Part shown: positions 9,212 to 18,393 of the stretch, piece by piece
How positions within the stretch are numbered: the first letter of the stretch is position 1
Layout: each line of letters opens with the position of its first letter
Source of the DNA: Carnobacterium mobile DSM 4848
Lineage (GTDB): Bacteria > Bacillota > Bacilli > Lactobacillales > Carnobacteriaceae
Reading direction: 5' to 3'
Length of the DNA: 64,000 nucleotides
Assembly (NCBI RefSeq): GCF_000744825.1
Contig: NZ_JQMR01000001.1
Location: forward strand, 62,001 to 126,000
Made by a program: the position numbers and the translations under genes
The notes under the pieces: model-generated
Database searches by the model: none
Told to the model about the DNA's origin: nothing
Seen by the model: the letters and a program-made list of their open reading frames with translations, nothing else

Positions 9212-10282
9212 ATGAATAATCCTAAAGTATCTTTCATTATTATAACTTATAATACTAAAGAAACTTATCTGAAAAAAAGTATAGATTCAATAATCCAACA
9301 AACATACAGGGATATTGAAATCATTATCGTTGATGATGGTTCTACTAATGGAACTGAAAAACTATGTGATGGATATGCGAATTATGATTCTCGGATTCAA
9401 GTCATACACCAAAAGAATAGTGGGGCAGGAGTTGCACGCAATAAAGGAATTGAGATTGCACAAGGCGAGTGGATCGCTTTTATTGACTCTGATGACTGGG
9501 TATCTTTAAATATGGCTGAAAATATCCAAAAGCATTTTTCTAATGAACAAGATATTATTTCTTTTGGGTATGCAGATTATATTGGTAATAAATATTATAA
9601 TCATATGTACGGGAATTCAGAAAGCATTCAATTTAAAAAATCAGAATTTGAGTCTATTGAATTAGCTATTATGAAAGATAAAGAAGAGACAGAGAAATAC
9701 CCAATGTTTTTTGGAGCAGTCTGGAATTGTGTTTATAGACGAGAATTTTTAAATAGAAACAATATTCGTTTTGTTGCGAGTTTAAGAAGAGCACAAGATG
9801 CTGTCTTTAATTTACATGCTATAGAAAAAGCAGGAAATATAATGTATTTAAAAGAAGAATTTTATTATTATAGAATACACAATGAATCTATATGTCACCG
9901 TTTTGCGAAAAATCCTCAAATATATGATGCCTTGATTAATGAACTGTTTAAATTTTGTCAGTTAAACAATAAAGATATACGATTTTATAAGGCATATGAT
10001 AATTTTAGAGCTACCTTTTTATTAGAATCTATTAAATTACATTATTTCCACAAGGATAATCCCAGTCCAAAAAAAGAACGTATTAATCAGTTAGATAAAA
10101 GTATTAACAAGGAACCTTATAAAAGCTTAATGGTGAAATATGATAATATTGATTTGAATAAGAAGCAAAAACTGCAATTAAATCTTTTGAAAAATAAAAA
10201 ATATTTTGAATTACAAAGTATTTTTAGACTTTATTACAAAGTAAAAAGCTCTCAACAAAAAATTTATGATTTAACAAAATAA
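9212..10282 (+). CDS. GT2 family glycosyltransferase
   Basis: A 356-residue GT2 enzyme beginning MNNPKVSFIIITYNTKE. It has IIIVDDGSTNGTE, SGAGVARNKGIEIAQG and FIDSDDWVS, the usual donor-binding and DXD motifs, followed by WNCVYRREFL and RAQDAVFNLHAIEKAG. The ATG at 9212 is favoured over 9194 because it starts at the conserved N-terminus and has TGAGG upstream, although the spacing of about 12 is long. It ends the intact part of the cluster, just before a hairpin terminator. Sugar and linkage are unknown. Confidence 0.87.
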   Translation: MNNPKVSFIIITYNTKETYLKKSIDSIIQQTYRDIEIIIVDDGSTNGTEKLCDGYANYDSRIQVIHQKNSGAGVARNKGIEIAQGEWIAFIDSDDWVSLNMAENIQKHFSNEQDIISFGYADYIGNKYYNHMYGNSESIQFKKSEFESIELAIMKDKEETEKYPMFFGAVWNCVYRREFLNRNNIRFVASLRRAQDAVFNLHAIEKAGNIMYLKEEFYYYRIHNESICHRFAKNPQIYDALINELFKFCQLNNKDIRFYKAYDNFRATFLLESIKLHYFHKDNPSPKKERINQLDKSINKEPYKSLMVKYDNIDLNKKQKLQLNLLKNKKYFELQSIFRLYYKVKSSQQKIYDLTK

Positions 10283-10306
10283 TTATCTTATAGTTTGTTG
10301 AATCAT

Positions 10307-10347
10307 TTACATGAAAACATTGGAATGCTTTTCATGTAAATGTTTTA
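10307..10347 (+). terminator. Hairpin after the last intact glycosyltransferase gene
   Basis: ATTTACATGAAAA pairs with TTTTCATGTAAAT across a short loop and is followed by GTTTT. It lies between the GT2 stop at 10282 and the ribosome binding site of the broken acyltransferase gene, so it probably ends or attenuates the capsule transcript. Confidence 0.6.
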
Positions 10348-10361
10348 GGAGGCATGTATTT

Positions 10362-11205
10362 TTGGAAGAAAAAAAGGAGAGAGATAAAAGAATAGATATT
10401 ATTAGAGCATTGGCCATGTTAGGAGTGATTGTGGCGCATATTAATGTCCATGCTATTATCTTGCAATTAAGAAGCTTTGATGTGTCTATGATGGCGTTAT
10501 TGATGGGGACTTTTTTTTTCTTAGCAGCCCTGAAAAACGCTTTTCTTATAAACAATATATTTTTAAGAGAATTAAAAGATTAGCTATGCCTACTTGGAAA
10601 ATATTAACTTTATTTTTTTGTCTTATGTTTTTAGGTTATCTTATAACGGGATCAGAGAAATTTGTTTTTTCTTTAAAGGATATTATTAGTTCTTACTTTT
10701 TTATAAAAGGAATAGGATTTGTATGGATTATTATGGTTTTTTTAGTAATTTCTTTTGCCAACCCATTACTTTTAAAGATAAGTAAGAAAATACAAAACAC
10801 TAAAATTTATTTTTTCATATATCTAATGATTTATTTCGTTTACTTGGGTCTAACAGAACTAGATTTCCTCTTTGAGGGAAAGGCACTTACTTTGTACAAC
10901 AACATATTCCTTTATAATATTGGTTATATGGTTATGGCTGCTATTGGAATTAGATTGAAATTATTGACACAAAAACAATTGCGACTAATGGTTGCTGCAT
11001 TTTTTATGGTATTTGTTTTTTGATGGTCAGAATTGGTTTTACATTGACTAGTGCTGCCAAGTATCCGCCGACTACTTATTACTTTTCTTATGCCTTGTTT
11101 ATTGGTTTAGGCCTTTATGACATTTTAAGTATTAAATCTGTTTTGAATATATTTGATAATAAGTTTATATATTTCACTTCCAAATATTCATTTGATATCT
11201 ATTGA
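10362..11205 (+). pseudogene. Broken acyltransferase-3 family gene
   Basis: Three successive frames together give a membrane O-acyltransferase (PF01757): DKRIDIIRALAMLGVIVAHI in frame one, FKRIKRLAMPTWK in frame two, and YYFSYALFIGL...SKYSFDIY in frame three. The TTG start at 10362 has AGGAGG 9 bases upstream. The first shift is in the run of nine T at 10511-10519; one more T restores the frame and yields FFLSSPEKRFSYKQYIFKR. The second is in the six-T run at 11016-11021. The gene then stops at SFDIY, short of its usual C-terminus, where an IS21-type end begins. Intact relatives acetylate cell-surface polysaccharide. The homopolymer shifts could be sequencing errors; the truncation cannot. 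Confidence 0.82.
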
Positions 11206-11207
11206 AT

Positions 11208-11417
11208 ATTGCGTTTAAATAGAGCCACGTGTGCGGAAAATTGAGCCAGTAGTTGCGGGGAATAGAGCCAGCTATTGTGGATATGAGAACCACTCAAACT
11301 ATATAACTAAATATAAAAAGAAACCTTCTGTATAATAATATTGCATGTCTAAAAGCATGACACTATATACAGGAGGTTTTTTTATGATTCAATATCGTAA
11401 GATTCTGGAGTTACATT
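11208..11417 (+). mobile_element. IS21-family left-end remnant with first codons of istA
   Basis: Three GAGCCA copies at 11222, 11243 and 11265, about 21-22 bases apart, are the subterminal repeats typical of IS21-family ends. A good AGGAGG site precedes ATG 11384, which reads MIQYRKILELH, the common istA start. After 11 codons the sequence switches into the IS66 end at 11418. No istA or istB sequence is found on the other side of the IS66 element, so only this stump remains. It cuts off the acyltransferase gene. Confidence 0.75.
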
Positions 11418-11505
11418 GTAAGCGCCTAATAGAAAGGTACCTAGAAAATGGAAAAGGATACCTCTATACTGAGAGGTGTCCAAATGATTGAATATCATGT
11501 GCGTT

Positions 11506-13068
11506 TTAATGACAATTTATCTGCACTTTTGGAGCCCATGGCAAATAAGCCTCCAAAAGTGTGTTTTTTTGATTTGGCAGGTGTGTCAGGAGATAATCAA
11601 AATATTTTTGTGGATTCAATCCATTGGCTTTTGCTGTTTCTTGCAGACTCAAGATGGCTGCGTTGGCGTGAGCACCTTCGGTGGTAGCCGCAAACAGCCA
11701 ATTCTTCCGCCCCATGACGAGTGTTTTTATGCCGCGTTCTGCTAAGTTATTGGAAAGCACTAAGCGACCATCTCTCAGAAAATTCAATACTTTTACTTCC
11801 TGTTTTAATGCGTAGGAAATAGCTGTTCCGATTTTTCCTTTGATCATCGGATTCAGTGTTCGAAGCCACCCAAAAAATTCTTCAAGTTTTGGCTGCACAA
11901 ACTCCCACCTTTTTAATTGCCGTTCCTCGACCGTCAGGTCTGCCAGTTTCTTTTCCTCTTGAAAGATAGCATCGCATTTCTCCACGGCTAACCGTGAAGT
12001 ACTTTTCTTTTCCCCTTCTTCGGCGGGAAGAGCATCATAGAATTTCCTTCGAACATGAGCAAAACAGCCAATGGACGTAACATCAGTGAGTTTCCCGTAA
12101 GAGGAATACCCATCCGAGTGAAGGTATCCTTTATAACCAGCTAAAAAGTTTTCGAGAACCTCGCTTCCTCTGGAAGGTCCATGTTTGTAAATGTGGATTT
12201 TCTTCTCCGCATACCGTCCCGAGCTGAAGAGCCAGACGTAATCCTTTGTTCGATGGCTATCCAAAACATTGAAAGTTGTCTCATCCGCATGAAGCACCTC
12301 TTCTTCCAATAAGGCTTTCTTCAATAGCTGAACCAACGGTTCAAAATAATACTCACTGGTTTTTTTATGCCAATTGGAAATCTTGGTGCGTTTGATATCA
12401 AAATTCATCATCTTCCAATGGGCTTCCTGACGGTAAGTAGGGACTTTTTGTTGAAACTTTTGGTAAATGGTTTCTGCAATAAGAGAAGCAGAAGCGAAAG
12501 AGCCGCTGAGTGGAGGTTTCGGTACTTCAGCTTTTATGATAGATGTTTCTCCGTATTTTTCGCAAGATGGGCAGGAATAGGCCCATCGAATATGCCGATG
12601 ATTCTCTAAGCGGGCAGGAATGTATACGACCTCTTCACGTACGACTTCTTTTCCCATTTCTTTCATGGCAGAAGCACATTGAGGACAAGTACAATTTTCT
12701 TCACGGTATAGATGCTCAACAACTGGTAAGTGAGCGAGTTTTTCTTTTTGATGACCTTTCTTCTTATGACGATGAACAGGATTTTCTTCGATTGTTTCTT
12801 CTTCGCTTTGGCTGCCAGTCTGCTCTGGCCAACTAAAAGATGGGTCATCCTCAAAAAAATCCGTTTGGTTGGGATGAATTTTTTCAGGAGACAAAGTCTC
12901 CTTTTTGCGTCCAAACAATTGTTGGAGAAGGTACTGGTTCTGTTCGCGTTGAAGGGCCAATTCTTCATTTACGTGTTTGAGTTGTTGTGTTAACTCAGTT
13001 AGATTTTGAGTCATTAACTCATTTTGTTGTAAGGCTTTTTCCAACTGCTTTTCTAACGACTTCGACAT
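11506..13068 (-). CDS. tnpC: IS66 family transposase TnpC
   Basis: A full-length 520-residue IS66 transposase. In order it has an N-terminal coiled coil (about 1-45), a zinc-finger region with CTCPQCASAM and SCPSCEKYGE (about 140-185), and a DDE core: LHADETTFNVLD, LHSDGYSSYGK and LSNNLAERGIKTLVMGRKNW. These carry the expected acidic residues. It catalyses strand transfer of the IS66 element together with TnpA and TnpB, but both companions are damaged here. It is read on the minus strand, and its 3' end overlaps a plus-strand hairpin. Confidence 0.95.
   Translation of the reverse strand: MSKSLEKQLEKALQQNELMTQNLTELTQQLKHVNEELALQREQNQYLLQQLFGRKKETLSPEKIHPNQTDFFEDDPSFSWPEQTGSQSEEETIEENPVHRHKKKGHQKEKLAHLPVVEHLYREENCTCPQCASAMKEMGKEVVREEVVYIPARLENHRHIRWAYSCPSCEKYGETSIIKAEVPKPPLSGSFASASLIAETIYQKFQQKVPTYRQEAHWKMMNFDIKRTKISNWHKKTSEYYFEPLVQLLKKALLEEEVLHADETTFNVLDSHRTKDYVWLFSSGRYAEKKIHIYKHGPSRGSEVLENFLAGYKGYLHSDGYSSYGKLTDVTSIGCFAHVRRKFYDALPAEEGEKKSTSRLAVEKCDAIFQEEKKLADLTVEERQLKRWEFVQPKLEEFFGWLRTLNPMIKGKIGTAISYALKQEVKVLNFLRDGRLVLSNNLAERGIKTLVMGRKNWLFAATTEGAHANAAILSLQETAKANGLNPQKYFDYLLTHLPNQKNTLLEAYLPWAPKVQINCH
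11524..11570 (+). terminator. Plus-strand hairpin and T-run overlapping the 3' end of tnpC
   Basis: CACTTTTGGAG pairs with CTCCAAAAGTG across a short spacer and is followed by seven T residues. On the plus strand this is a good intrinsic terminator although it lies inside the antisense of tnpC. It would stop transcription entering the element from the polysaccharide side. Confidence 0.65.
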
Positions 13069-13172
13069 GAAGAGACCCTTCTTTCTGTTTTTTCGATAGG
13101 CTAATTATAATCGGTTTTCATCAGAAAAACTAGCCTGGAAAGAAAATTTATTCTCCGTTCCAGACTAGTTTT

Positions 13173-13538
13173 TTATGTCACGATTCCTTCAGCTGCCGGA
13201 TGTATGGTAACTTTCTGATCAATTGACAACCCTTCCAGCAGCCAACGTAGTTGCTGGGAAGTCAGTTGTTTGAATTCTTGTTGATTTCTAGGCCACTTCA
13301 AACGGCCATTTTCGAGTCTCTTTTATAAAAGAATAAACCCGTCTCCCTCCCAATATAGGGCTTTGAACCGGTCTTTTCTTCCACCGCAAAATAGGAATAC
13401 GGCATCATCGTAGACATTCATATCGTATTCTTCCACAATTGTTGCAGCTAAACCATCAATTTGCCGGCGCATATCAGTTTTTCCACAAACGATAAATACA
13501 TTCTTCACTTTAGTAAGGTCAATAATTTTCATGAGCAC
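13173..13538 (-). pseudogene. tnpB: IS66 TnpB with premature stop
   Basis: The first 71 codons (KNVFIVCGKTDMRRQIDGLA, then DDAVFLFCGGRKDRFKALYW and EGDGFILL) are the IS66 Orf2/TnpB family (PF05717). An in-frame TAA at 13323-13325 then replaces the tyrosine codon expected in the GFILLYKR motif. Reading on in the same frame gives KRLENGRLKWPRN and QLRWLLEGLSID to a natural stop at 13173, for about 121 residues in all. The lesion is therefore a single nonsense change. TnpB is an accessory protein of IS66 transposition. Confidence 0.85.
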
Positions 13539-13725
13539 TTAACTCCGATAAAAGAATATGCACTATCTCCTCTTTGATCTCTTCATAGAGAAATAACTCT
13601 GCTCAGGAGAATTTGACACGATCCACCAATGTAGAGGGGGAAGCCTTCGGCTTAAATGACGTGGTAGATGGAGCTTTTTAATCACCGGTTAACGTCACTG
13701 GGACAATATCTTGTTTTGCTTTCAA
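13519..13725 (-). pseudogene. tnpA: Decayed IS66 tnpA (Orf1) remnant
   Basis: On the minus strand a TTG behind AGGAGG reads AKQDIVPVTLTGD, then a TAA, then more in-frame sequence with a second stop (TGA), ending at 13519 and overlapping the tnpB start as is usual in IS66. Only the end of a normal Orf1 seems present and the N-terminal DNA-binding part is missing. The assignment rests mainly on position and on the VPVTL segment. Confidence 0.5.
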
Positions 13726-13811
13726 AAATAAAACCTCCTGTAAACTTGAATTGTTTCAAGTTTATCAAGAAGTCTTATATTTCGGAAGATACCTTTCTAT
13801 TATGCGCTTAT

Positions 13812-14142
13812 GGTGTGCTAATAAAAATGTGAGTTTGTCTATTAACATTTTTAAATAATGTCCGATATTTAAAAGTTGTATAAAAAAGAAAATGCTTGTT
13901 TTTATGGATTCTATTATTTTTTCATTGATGAAGGAGGTTTTAATTTACATTTTTATCTGAAGATGATACGAGAGAACAAGGCAAGATAAATGCTTTTTGA
14001 ATGGAAAAAGTATTTGGCGCGCGAAATGATAGGTAGAGCAATAATACAAAAAAATAATTATTTATAGTATGAGTATAGTCGTTTAAATGAATCTTTAGAT
14101 AATAGAAAATGAAAAAATATATTTAATGGAGGAGAAGTCTAA
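13812..14142. other. Intergenic stretch between IS66 end and TM2 pseudogene
   Basis: About 330 AT-rich bases with no credible ORF on either strand. A GAAGGAGG site near 13929-13936 is followed by no sustained reading frame. I see no continuation of istA here. GGAGGAG just before 14143 is the ribosome binding site of the next, broken gene. Confidence 0.55.
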
Positions 14143-14485
14143 ATGTATAACAAATTAACAAGCGAAGAAAAAATGTTAGCTTATTCTGAAGTGGCAAATA
14201 ATAAGAAAAGCACAGATGTCGCTTATTTATTATGGTTCTTTCTGGGGTCAATAGGTATTCACAGTTTTTATCTGAATCGTAAAGGATCAGGTATCACAAT
14301 ACTGATTTAAGCGTCGTTGGATGGTTGACAACGTTCTTGATAATAGGTTTCTTATTCCTTGCAGTAGTTGGCATCTGGGTTCTTGTAGATGTATTCTTAG
14401 TTGGTAAAATGGTTAAAGAAGAAAATGAAAAATTAGTCGAAGAATGTTATAGAAAAATATTAGCTGGTAGAGCGGCTACTGTTTA
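14143..14485 (+). pseudogene. Frameshifted TM2-domain membrane protein
   Basis: ATG 14143 with GGAGGAG upstream reads KKSTDVAYLLWFFLGSIGIHSFYLNRKGSG, given here by its key parts FFLGSIGIHSFYL and NRKGSGITIL, which is the first helix and GxxGxHxFYL turn of the TM2 domain (PF05154). A stop at about 14308 interrupts it; a shift of one base restores LSVVGWLTTFLIIGFLFLAV and VGIWVLVDVFLVG, the second helix with the usual acidic residue. The C-terminal tail continues to TAA 14483-14485. TM2 proteins are small membrane proteins of unknown role. This copy is broken by one frameshift. Confidence 0.8.
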
Positions 14486-14676
14486 ATTGTTCTGAATTTT
14501 TAAATCTCTGCCTATTCTGATGTAATGGGATTATAGCAAACAGCTCATTTTCTTTTGTTGATTTTCATCTTAAACAAATCATACAAAAGTTTTGGAGTTG
14601 TTTGTATTTTTATACCAAAAAAAATACAAAGCTTATGAAACAGGAGAAAAAAATATAAAAGGAGGAAATAATACAA

Positions 14677-15714
14677 ATGCATATATAAAAAAAAAACGCT
14701 GATCGCACTAATTCTGATAGTTTTACTAATTGTTGGAGGCGGTTCGGTAATTGCTATTGAAAAAAATAAAAAGAAGAACAAAAAATGTATGATGAAAAAA
14801 TTGAAAAATATCTAAATGAAATCAACGAAAAGTACTATGAAACAACTTTAGAAAAAGATGAAACTAAAAAATTAGAAGAGTTAAAAAATATTATTGTAGC
14901 ACAAAAAGGATATAAAGCGGACAAAGAAAAAGACGAAAAAGTCTTAAATGCACATAAGGATTCAATCAATAAATAAAAAAAAGAATTTAAAATGGGTAAT
15001 GGAGAAATATTGAAAGAAAATACTATTAAAGAATTAGACAAAGAAGAAAAAGATGCAATTAAGAAAAAATCAGAAGCTTTAAAATCCTTAAAAGAAAAAT
15101 TTAAATTACAAGAAAATATTGTTTATACTAAGAAAGAAAAAGAAGAATTAGATAAGAAAATAGATTAAATTTTGAAGACATACAATGATAGAGTAATACA
15201 ATTAGAAAAAGAAAAGGCTGAAAAAAAAGCTGAGGAACAAAGAATGAAAGATGAGCAAGAAGCACAAGCCCGATTGGAAGCAGAACAGCAATTAGAAAAT
15301 CAAGATGGCGTTGACTATAGTGAAAAAAATGCTTCTGATGCTAATGGTTCTGTTGAAAGCAGCAACAGTAGCGGAAGCAGCGATACTACAAGCAGAAATC
15401 CTAATGTGGAAAATAGCCAAACCCCAAGTACAAACAATAGTCAAAACAGTTATAATAATATAAGCAGCAATAATGAAGACAGTAGCAACAATAGTGGAAA
15501 TGAACAAACACCACAAACAACAAAACCAAATAATTCATCAAGCAACAACAGTTCATCTAATAATTCTAGCAAAGAATATGGACCTTCATGGATAGGAGAT
15601 AGCAAAAATAAACGGGATAACTGGATAGAAAAAAACACAGATGGTTCCTTTTCAGCAGGGGTAGGTAATGGAACTAACGATGAAGAACTAGGAGGATGGG
15701 TGGTTGGTGACTGA
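14677..15714 (+). pseudogene. Multiply broken membrane-anchored coiled-coil surface protein
   Basis: A strong AAAGGAGG site leads to ATG 14677. A ten-A run (14687-14696) shifts the frame into a single hydrophobic helix, LIALILIVLLIVGGGSVIAI, then the frame returns at 14785. From there the same frame runs to 15714 but is cut by TAA at 14974-14976 and again at 15166-15168. The product would be a membrane anchor, a long lysine/glutamate coiled coil, a serine/asparagine-rich low-complexity linker (about 15350-15570) and a C-terminal block with GPSWIGDSKNKRDNW and GGWVVGD. I do not recognise the family. Two in-frame stops plus two shifts make it a true pseudogene. Confidence 0.72.
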
Positions 15715-15938
15715 ACTATAAAAAACAAGAGACTTTACATCCTTATTTTTTTGTTTAAAGATATAGAGGGATAGATTAGTTTAAAAGAATACCATCACTT
15801 CATAAATTCTTAAAAACATATATTCTTTTATCGATCTGCAAGGCCTTACAGTGAATTGAATCATTTTTCAAGGGAAATTATTGAGTTGCCAAAGTGAACT
15901 GAATTTAATGCATCATTTAACTGGAGGGAACATAAAAA

Positions 15939-16920
15939 ATGAATTTATTAGTAACCGGTAGAGCGGGTTTTATCGGCAGCAACTTTGTTCATTATTTGTT
16001 GGAAAACTATCAGGAGTATAAATTGGTCAATTTAGATTTATTGACTTATGCCGGCAATATCCATAATTTAGCTGATATTTGGGAGAATCCCAATCATGTA
16101 TTTGTACAAGGCAACATTACAAATAAGGAATTAGTACGTCATTTGGTCAAAGAACATGAAATCACTCATTTTGTGAATTTTGCGGCTGAATCGCACGTGG
16201 ATCGGAGCATTTTTGACCCTGAAGCATTTGTTGAAACCAATATTCAAGGAACGTTGGCTTTATTAAATGTAGCCAAAGAAATGAAAATTGAAAAATACGT
16301 ACAAATCTCAACGGATGAAGTATATGGAGAATTAGGAGCGGAAGGATATTTTACCGAAGAAACGCCAGTAGCACCAAATAGCCCTTATTCAGCAAGTAAA
16401 GCGGCTGCTGATTTATTGGTACGATCATACTATGTAACTTATGAATTTTAATATTACACGCTGCTCATACAATTATGGTCCATATCAGTTTCCAGAGAAG
16501 TTGGTAACCTTGATGATCACTAATGGGTTGAATGGGAGAAGCTTGCCAATTTATGGTGATGGTTCGAATGTGCGCGATTGGCTGAATGTTCAAGATCACT
16601 GCAAAGCAATTGATTTAGTTCTGCATAAAGGACGCAAGGGTGAAGTATACAACATCGGCGGACATAATGAACGCACCAATAATGAAATTGTTGATTTGAT
16701 CGTTGATAACCTTGGTCTATCGCAGGAACTGATTACGTATGTGGAAGATCGTTTAGGCCACGACAAACGCTATGCGATTAACCCCTAAAAAATAGAAAAT
16801 GAACTTGGCTGGAGACCGAAATACACCTTTGATACAGGGATCGAGGAAACGATTGAATGGTACCGACAAAATGAAAAGTGGTGGCGTCCATTAAAGAAGC
16901 GTGCTGAACTAACTAATTAA
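15939..16920 (+). pseudogene. rfbB: Broken dTDP-glucose 4,6-dehydratase gene
   Basis: Two frames plus a tail give a nearly complete RmlB/RfbB short-chain dehydrogenase. LDLLTYAGN, NFAAESHVDRSI, STDEVYGELG and SPYSASKAAADLL, the last holding the YxxxK catalytic pair, come from the first frame. A one-base shift near 16446 leads to NITRCSYNYGPYQFPEK, DGSNVRDWLNVQDHC and EDRLGHDKRYAINP. A TAA at 16786-16788 then interrupts, and the same frame continues as KIENELGWRPKYTF to 16920. In the NAD loop TGGAGFIG has become TGRAGFIG. The enzyme makes dTDP-4-keto-6-deoxyglucose for rhamnose; this copy cannot. Confidence 0.9.
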
Positions 16921-16925
16921 ACAGC

Positions 16926-16971
16926 AATAAGAGACTTATTTTGCAGCTGAAATGAGTCTCTTGTTTTATTG
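16926..16971 (+). terminator. Intrinsic terminator after rfbB remnant
   Basis: AAGAGACTTATTTT pairs with GAAATGAGTCTCTT across GCAGCT and is followed by GTTTTATT. It lies 6 bases after the last rfbB stop. Confidence 0.75.
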
Positions 16972-17133
16972 ACGCGAGAGCAATTTGATTAACTAAAGCT
17001 ATGGATGAATTTAAAAAACACTGAAATAAAAGAATTGATTTTCAACTAGCTAGTATAAAGATTCTATTCTATAATGAGAATGTAGATTACATGAAGTTAC
17101 AGATTACTCAAAATAGATTGAGGGGATAAAAAA

Positions 17134-17901
17134 ATGATTGATTTACACTGCCATATTTTGCCTGGTATTGATGATGGGGCAAAGGATATAGAAGATTCAA
17201 TAGATATGGCGCGAGCAGCTGTTGCAGAAGGCATTACGCATATTTTAGCTACTCCGCATTATAAAAATGGCCACTGGGACAATGAGAAAAAAGATATTTT
17301 AGTTCTAGTAGATGAATTGCAAGAGGAATTAGATGCAAGAGATATTCCGCTGACTATTTTTCCTGGACAGGAAGTTCGGATTAATGGGGAATTGTTTGAA
17401 GATTTAGCAGAAGAAAAAATTCAATTTATTGATGAAGGCAACCAATATGTATTAATTGAATTTCCAACACCTTCTATACCGGCATATACAGAATCGTTAT
17501 TCTTTGAATTGCAAAAAGAGGGAATCACGCCGATCATCGTTCATCCTGAACGCAACCGAGCAGTGTTAAAAAATCCAAATGTCTTATTGCCATTTGTTGA
17601 AAAAGGAGCATTAGCACAACTGACTGCTGCTAGTTATACTGGGGGTTTTGGAAAGAGTATTCAAAAAGTAAGCAAACAGCTTGTTGAAGCAAATCTGGTT
17701 CATTTTATCGCTTCAGATGCACATAATATTTCTTCACGGTCTTTCCATATGAAAGAAGCTTTTCGAAAGCTGGAAAAAGAATTTGGGAGAGAAAAAGTTA
17801 ACGAGTATCAACAAGTCACGAAAGACTTAGTTAACGGAGAAGTGATCGTCTCTCCAACAGCACGAACAGTGAAACAACCAAAGTTTTTGGGATTGTTCTA
17901 A
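17134..17901 (+). CDS. cpsB: CpsB-type protein tyrosine phosphatase, PHP fold
   Basis: The 255-residue protein carries all the PHP metal-binding motifs of the CpsB/YwqE family: HCHILPGIDDGAKD at the N-terminus, LATPHYKNG (about 49-57), FPGQEVRING (about 92-101), IIVHPERN (about 134-141) and FIASDAHN (about 192-199). Such manganese-dependent phosphatases remove phosphate from the C-terminal tyrosines of the CpsD kinase and so tune chain length and capsule export. It stands alone here, with its own GAGGGGATAAAAAA site and a terminator behind it, apart from any cpsC/cpsD. Those genes may lie upstream of the window start. Confidence 0.93.
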   Translation: MIDLHCHILPGIDDGAKDIEDSIDMARAAVAEGITHILATPHYKNGHWDNEKKDILVLVDELQEELDARDIPLTIFPGQEVRINGELFEDLAEEKIQFIDEGNQYVLIEFPTPSIPAYTESLFFELQKEGITPIIVHPERNRAVLKNPNVLLPFVEKGALAQLTAASYTGGFGKSIQKVSKQLVEANLVHFIASDAHNISSRSFHMKEAFRKLEKEFGREKVNEYQQVTKDLVNGEVIVSPTARTVKQPKFLGLF

Positions 17902-17946
17902 ATAGAAAGATAGAGTAAAACCTACAAGTAACTTCTTTTAATATAA

Positions 17947-17986
17947 AATAACCTCATGCAATTTTTAATTGTGTGAGGTTATTTTG
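17947..17986 (+). terminator. Intrinsic terminator after cpsB
   Basis: ATAACCTCA and TGAGGTTAT pair around an inner CAATT/AATTG stem, followed by TTTGTGT. Placed 46 bases after the cpsB stop. Confidence 0.78.
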
Positions 17987-18103
17987 TGTCTATTGTATAA
18001 AAAAATTAGTAACGACATCCCATTGATGGAGAAGATTAGTTAAACAAAAGGATAATATTTTAAAAGAGAAAAGGAATTATATTCCATTTATTAATAAAAA
18101 GTG

Positions 18104-18132
18104 TTGAAATAATATTTCGATTAAGTTATACT
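18104..18132 (+). promoter_or_regulatory. Sigma-A promoter for the murein-recycling PTS operon
   Basis: TTGAAA (18104-18109) and TATACT (18127-18132) are separated by 17 bases, a near-consensus housekeeping promoter. It is the only strong one in the 490-base gap 17902-18393, and it points at the PTS IIB gene. The leader between it and 18394 is about 260 bases long and contains the candidate cre site but no ORF. Confidence 0.7.
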
Positions 18133-18227
18133 CATTTTGAAAGGGGATACATACAGATTGGTTAAAGCATAAATATGATAAAAGACTTAGATTGAAGAAT
18201 TCGTAAAGGAGGGTAATTCGTTTGTTT

Positions 18228-18241
18228 TGTAAACGCTTTTA
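18228..18241 (+). promoter_or_regulatory. Candidate CcpA cre site
   Basis: TGTAAACGCTTTTA matches the consensus TGWAANCGNTNWCA at 13 of 14 positions. It lies about 96 bases downstream of the TATACT box, a position where CcpA acts as a roadblock. This suggests the operon is repressed when glucose is present. Confidence 0.65.
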
Positions 18242-18393
18242 ATAATGAATCTAAGTATTGATATTAAAAGTAATAGTATAAAGAGTTTATCACAAAATGC
18301 ATTAAAAGGTTATGTATTCTTTTTTTAGTAAAAGCTGGAGAGGTATCTAGTAAGAAACAATTAGGAAGTAGTAAATAAGAGGAGGAAAACAAG

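Larger units (their letters stand above)
11418..13811 (-). mobile_element. IS66-family insertion sequence, partly decayed
   Basis: The left end GTAAGCGCCTAATAGAAAGG and the inverted right end (reading ATAAGCGCATAATAGAAAGG from 13811 on the minus strand) are terminal inverted repeats. Inside, on the minus strand, are the usual three genes: tnpA (broken), tnpB (stopped) and tnpC (intact). The element sits in the istA stump. The 8 bases outside each end (GTTACATT and GGTGTGCT) do not match, so there is no target duplication and one flank has been lost or rearranged. Because two of the three genes are broken it is probably not autonomous. Confidence 0.88.

Noticed and set aside
12367-12993. Plus-strand ORFs inside the IS66 element
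   Set aside because: They are antisense to tnpC and have no family features.
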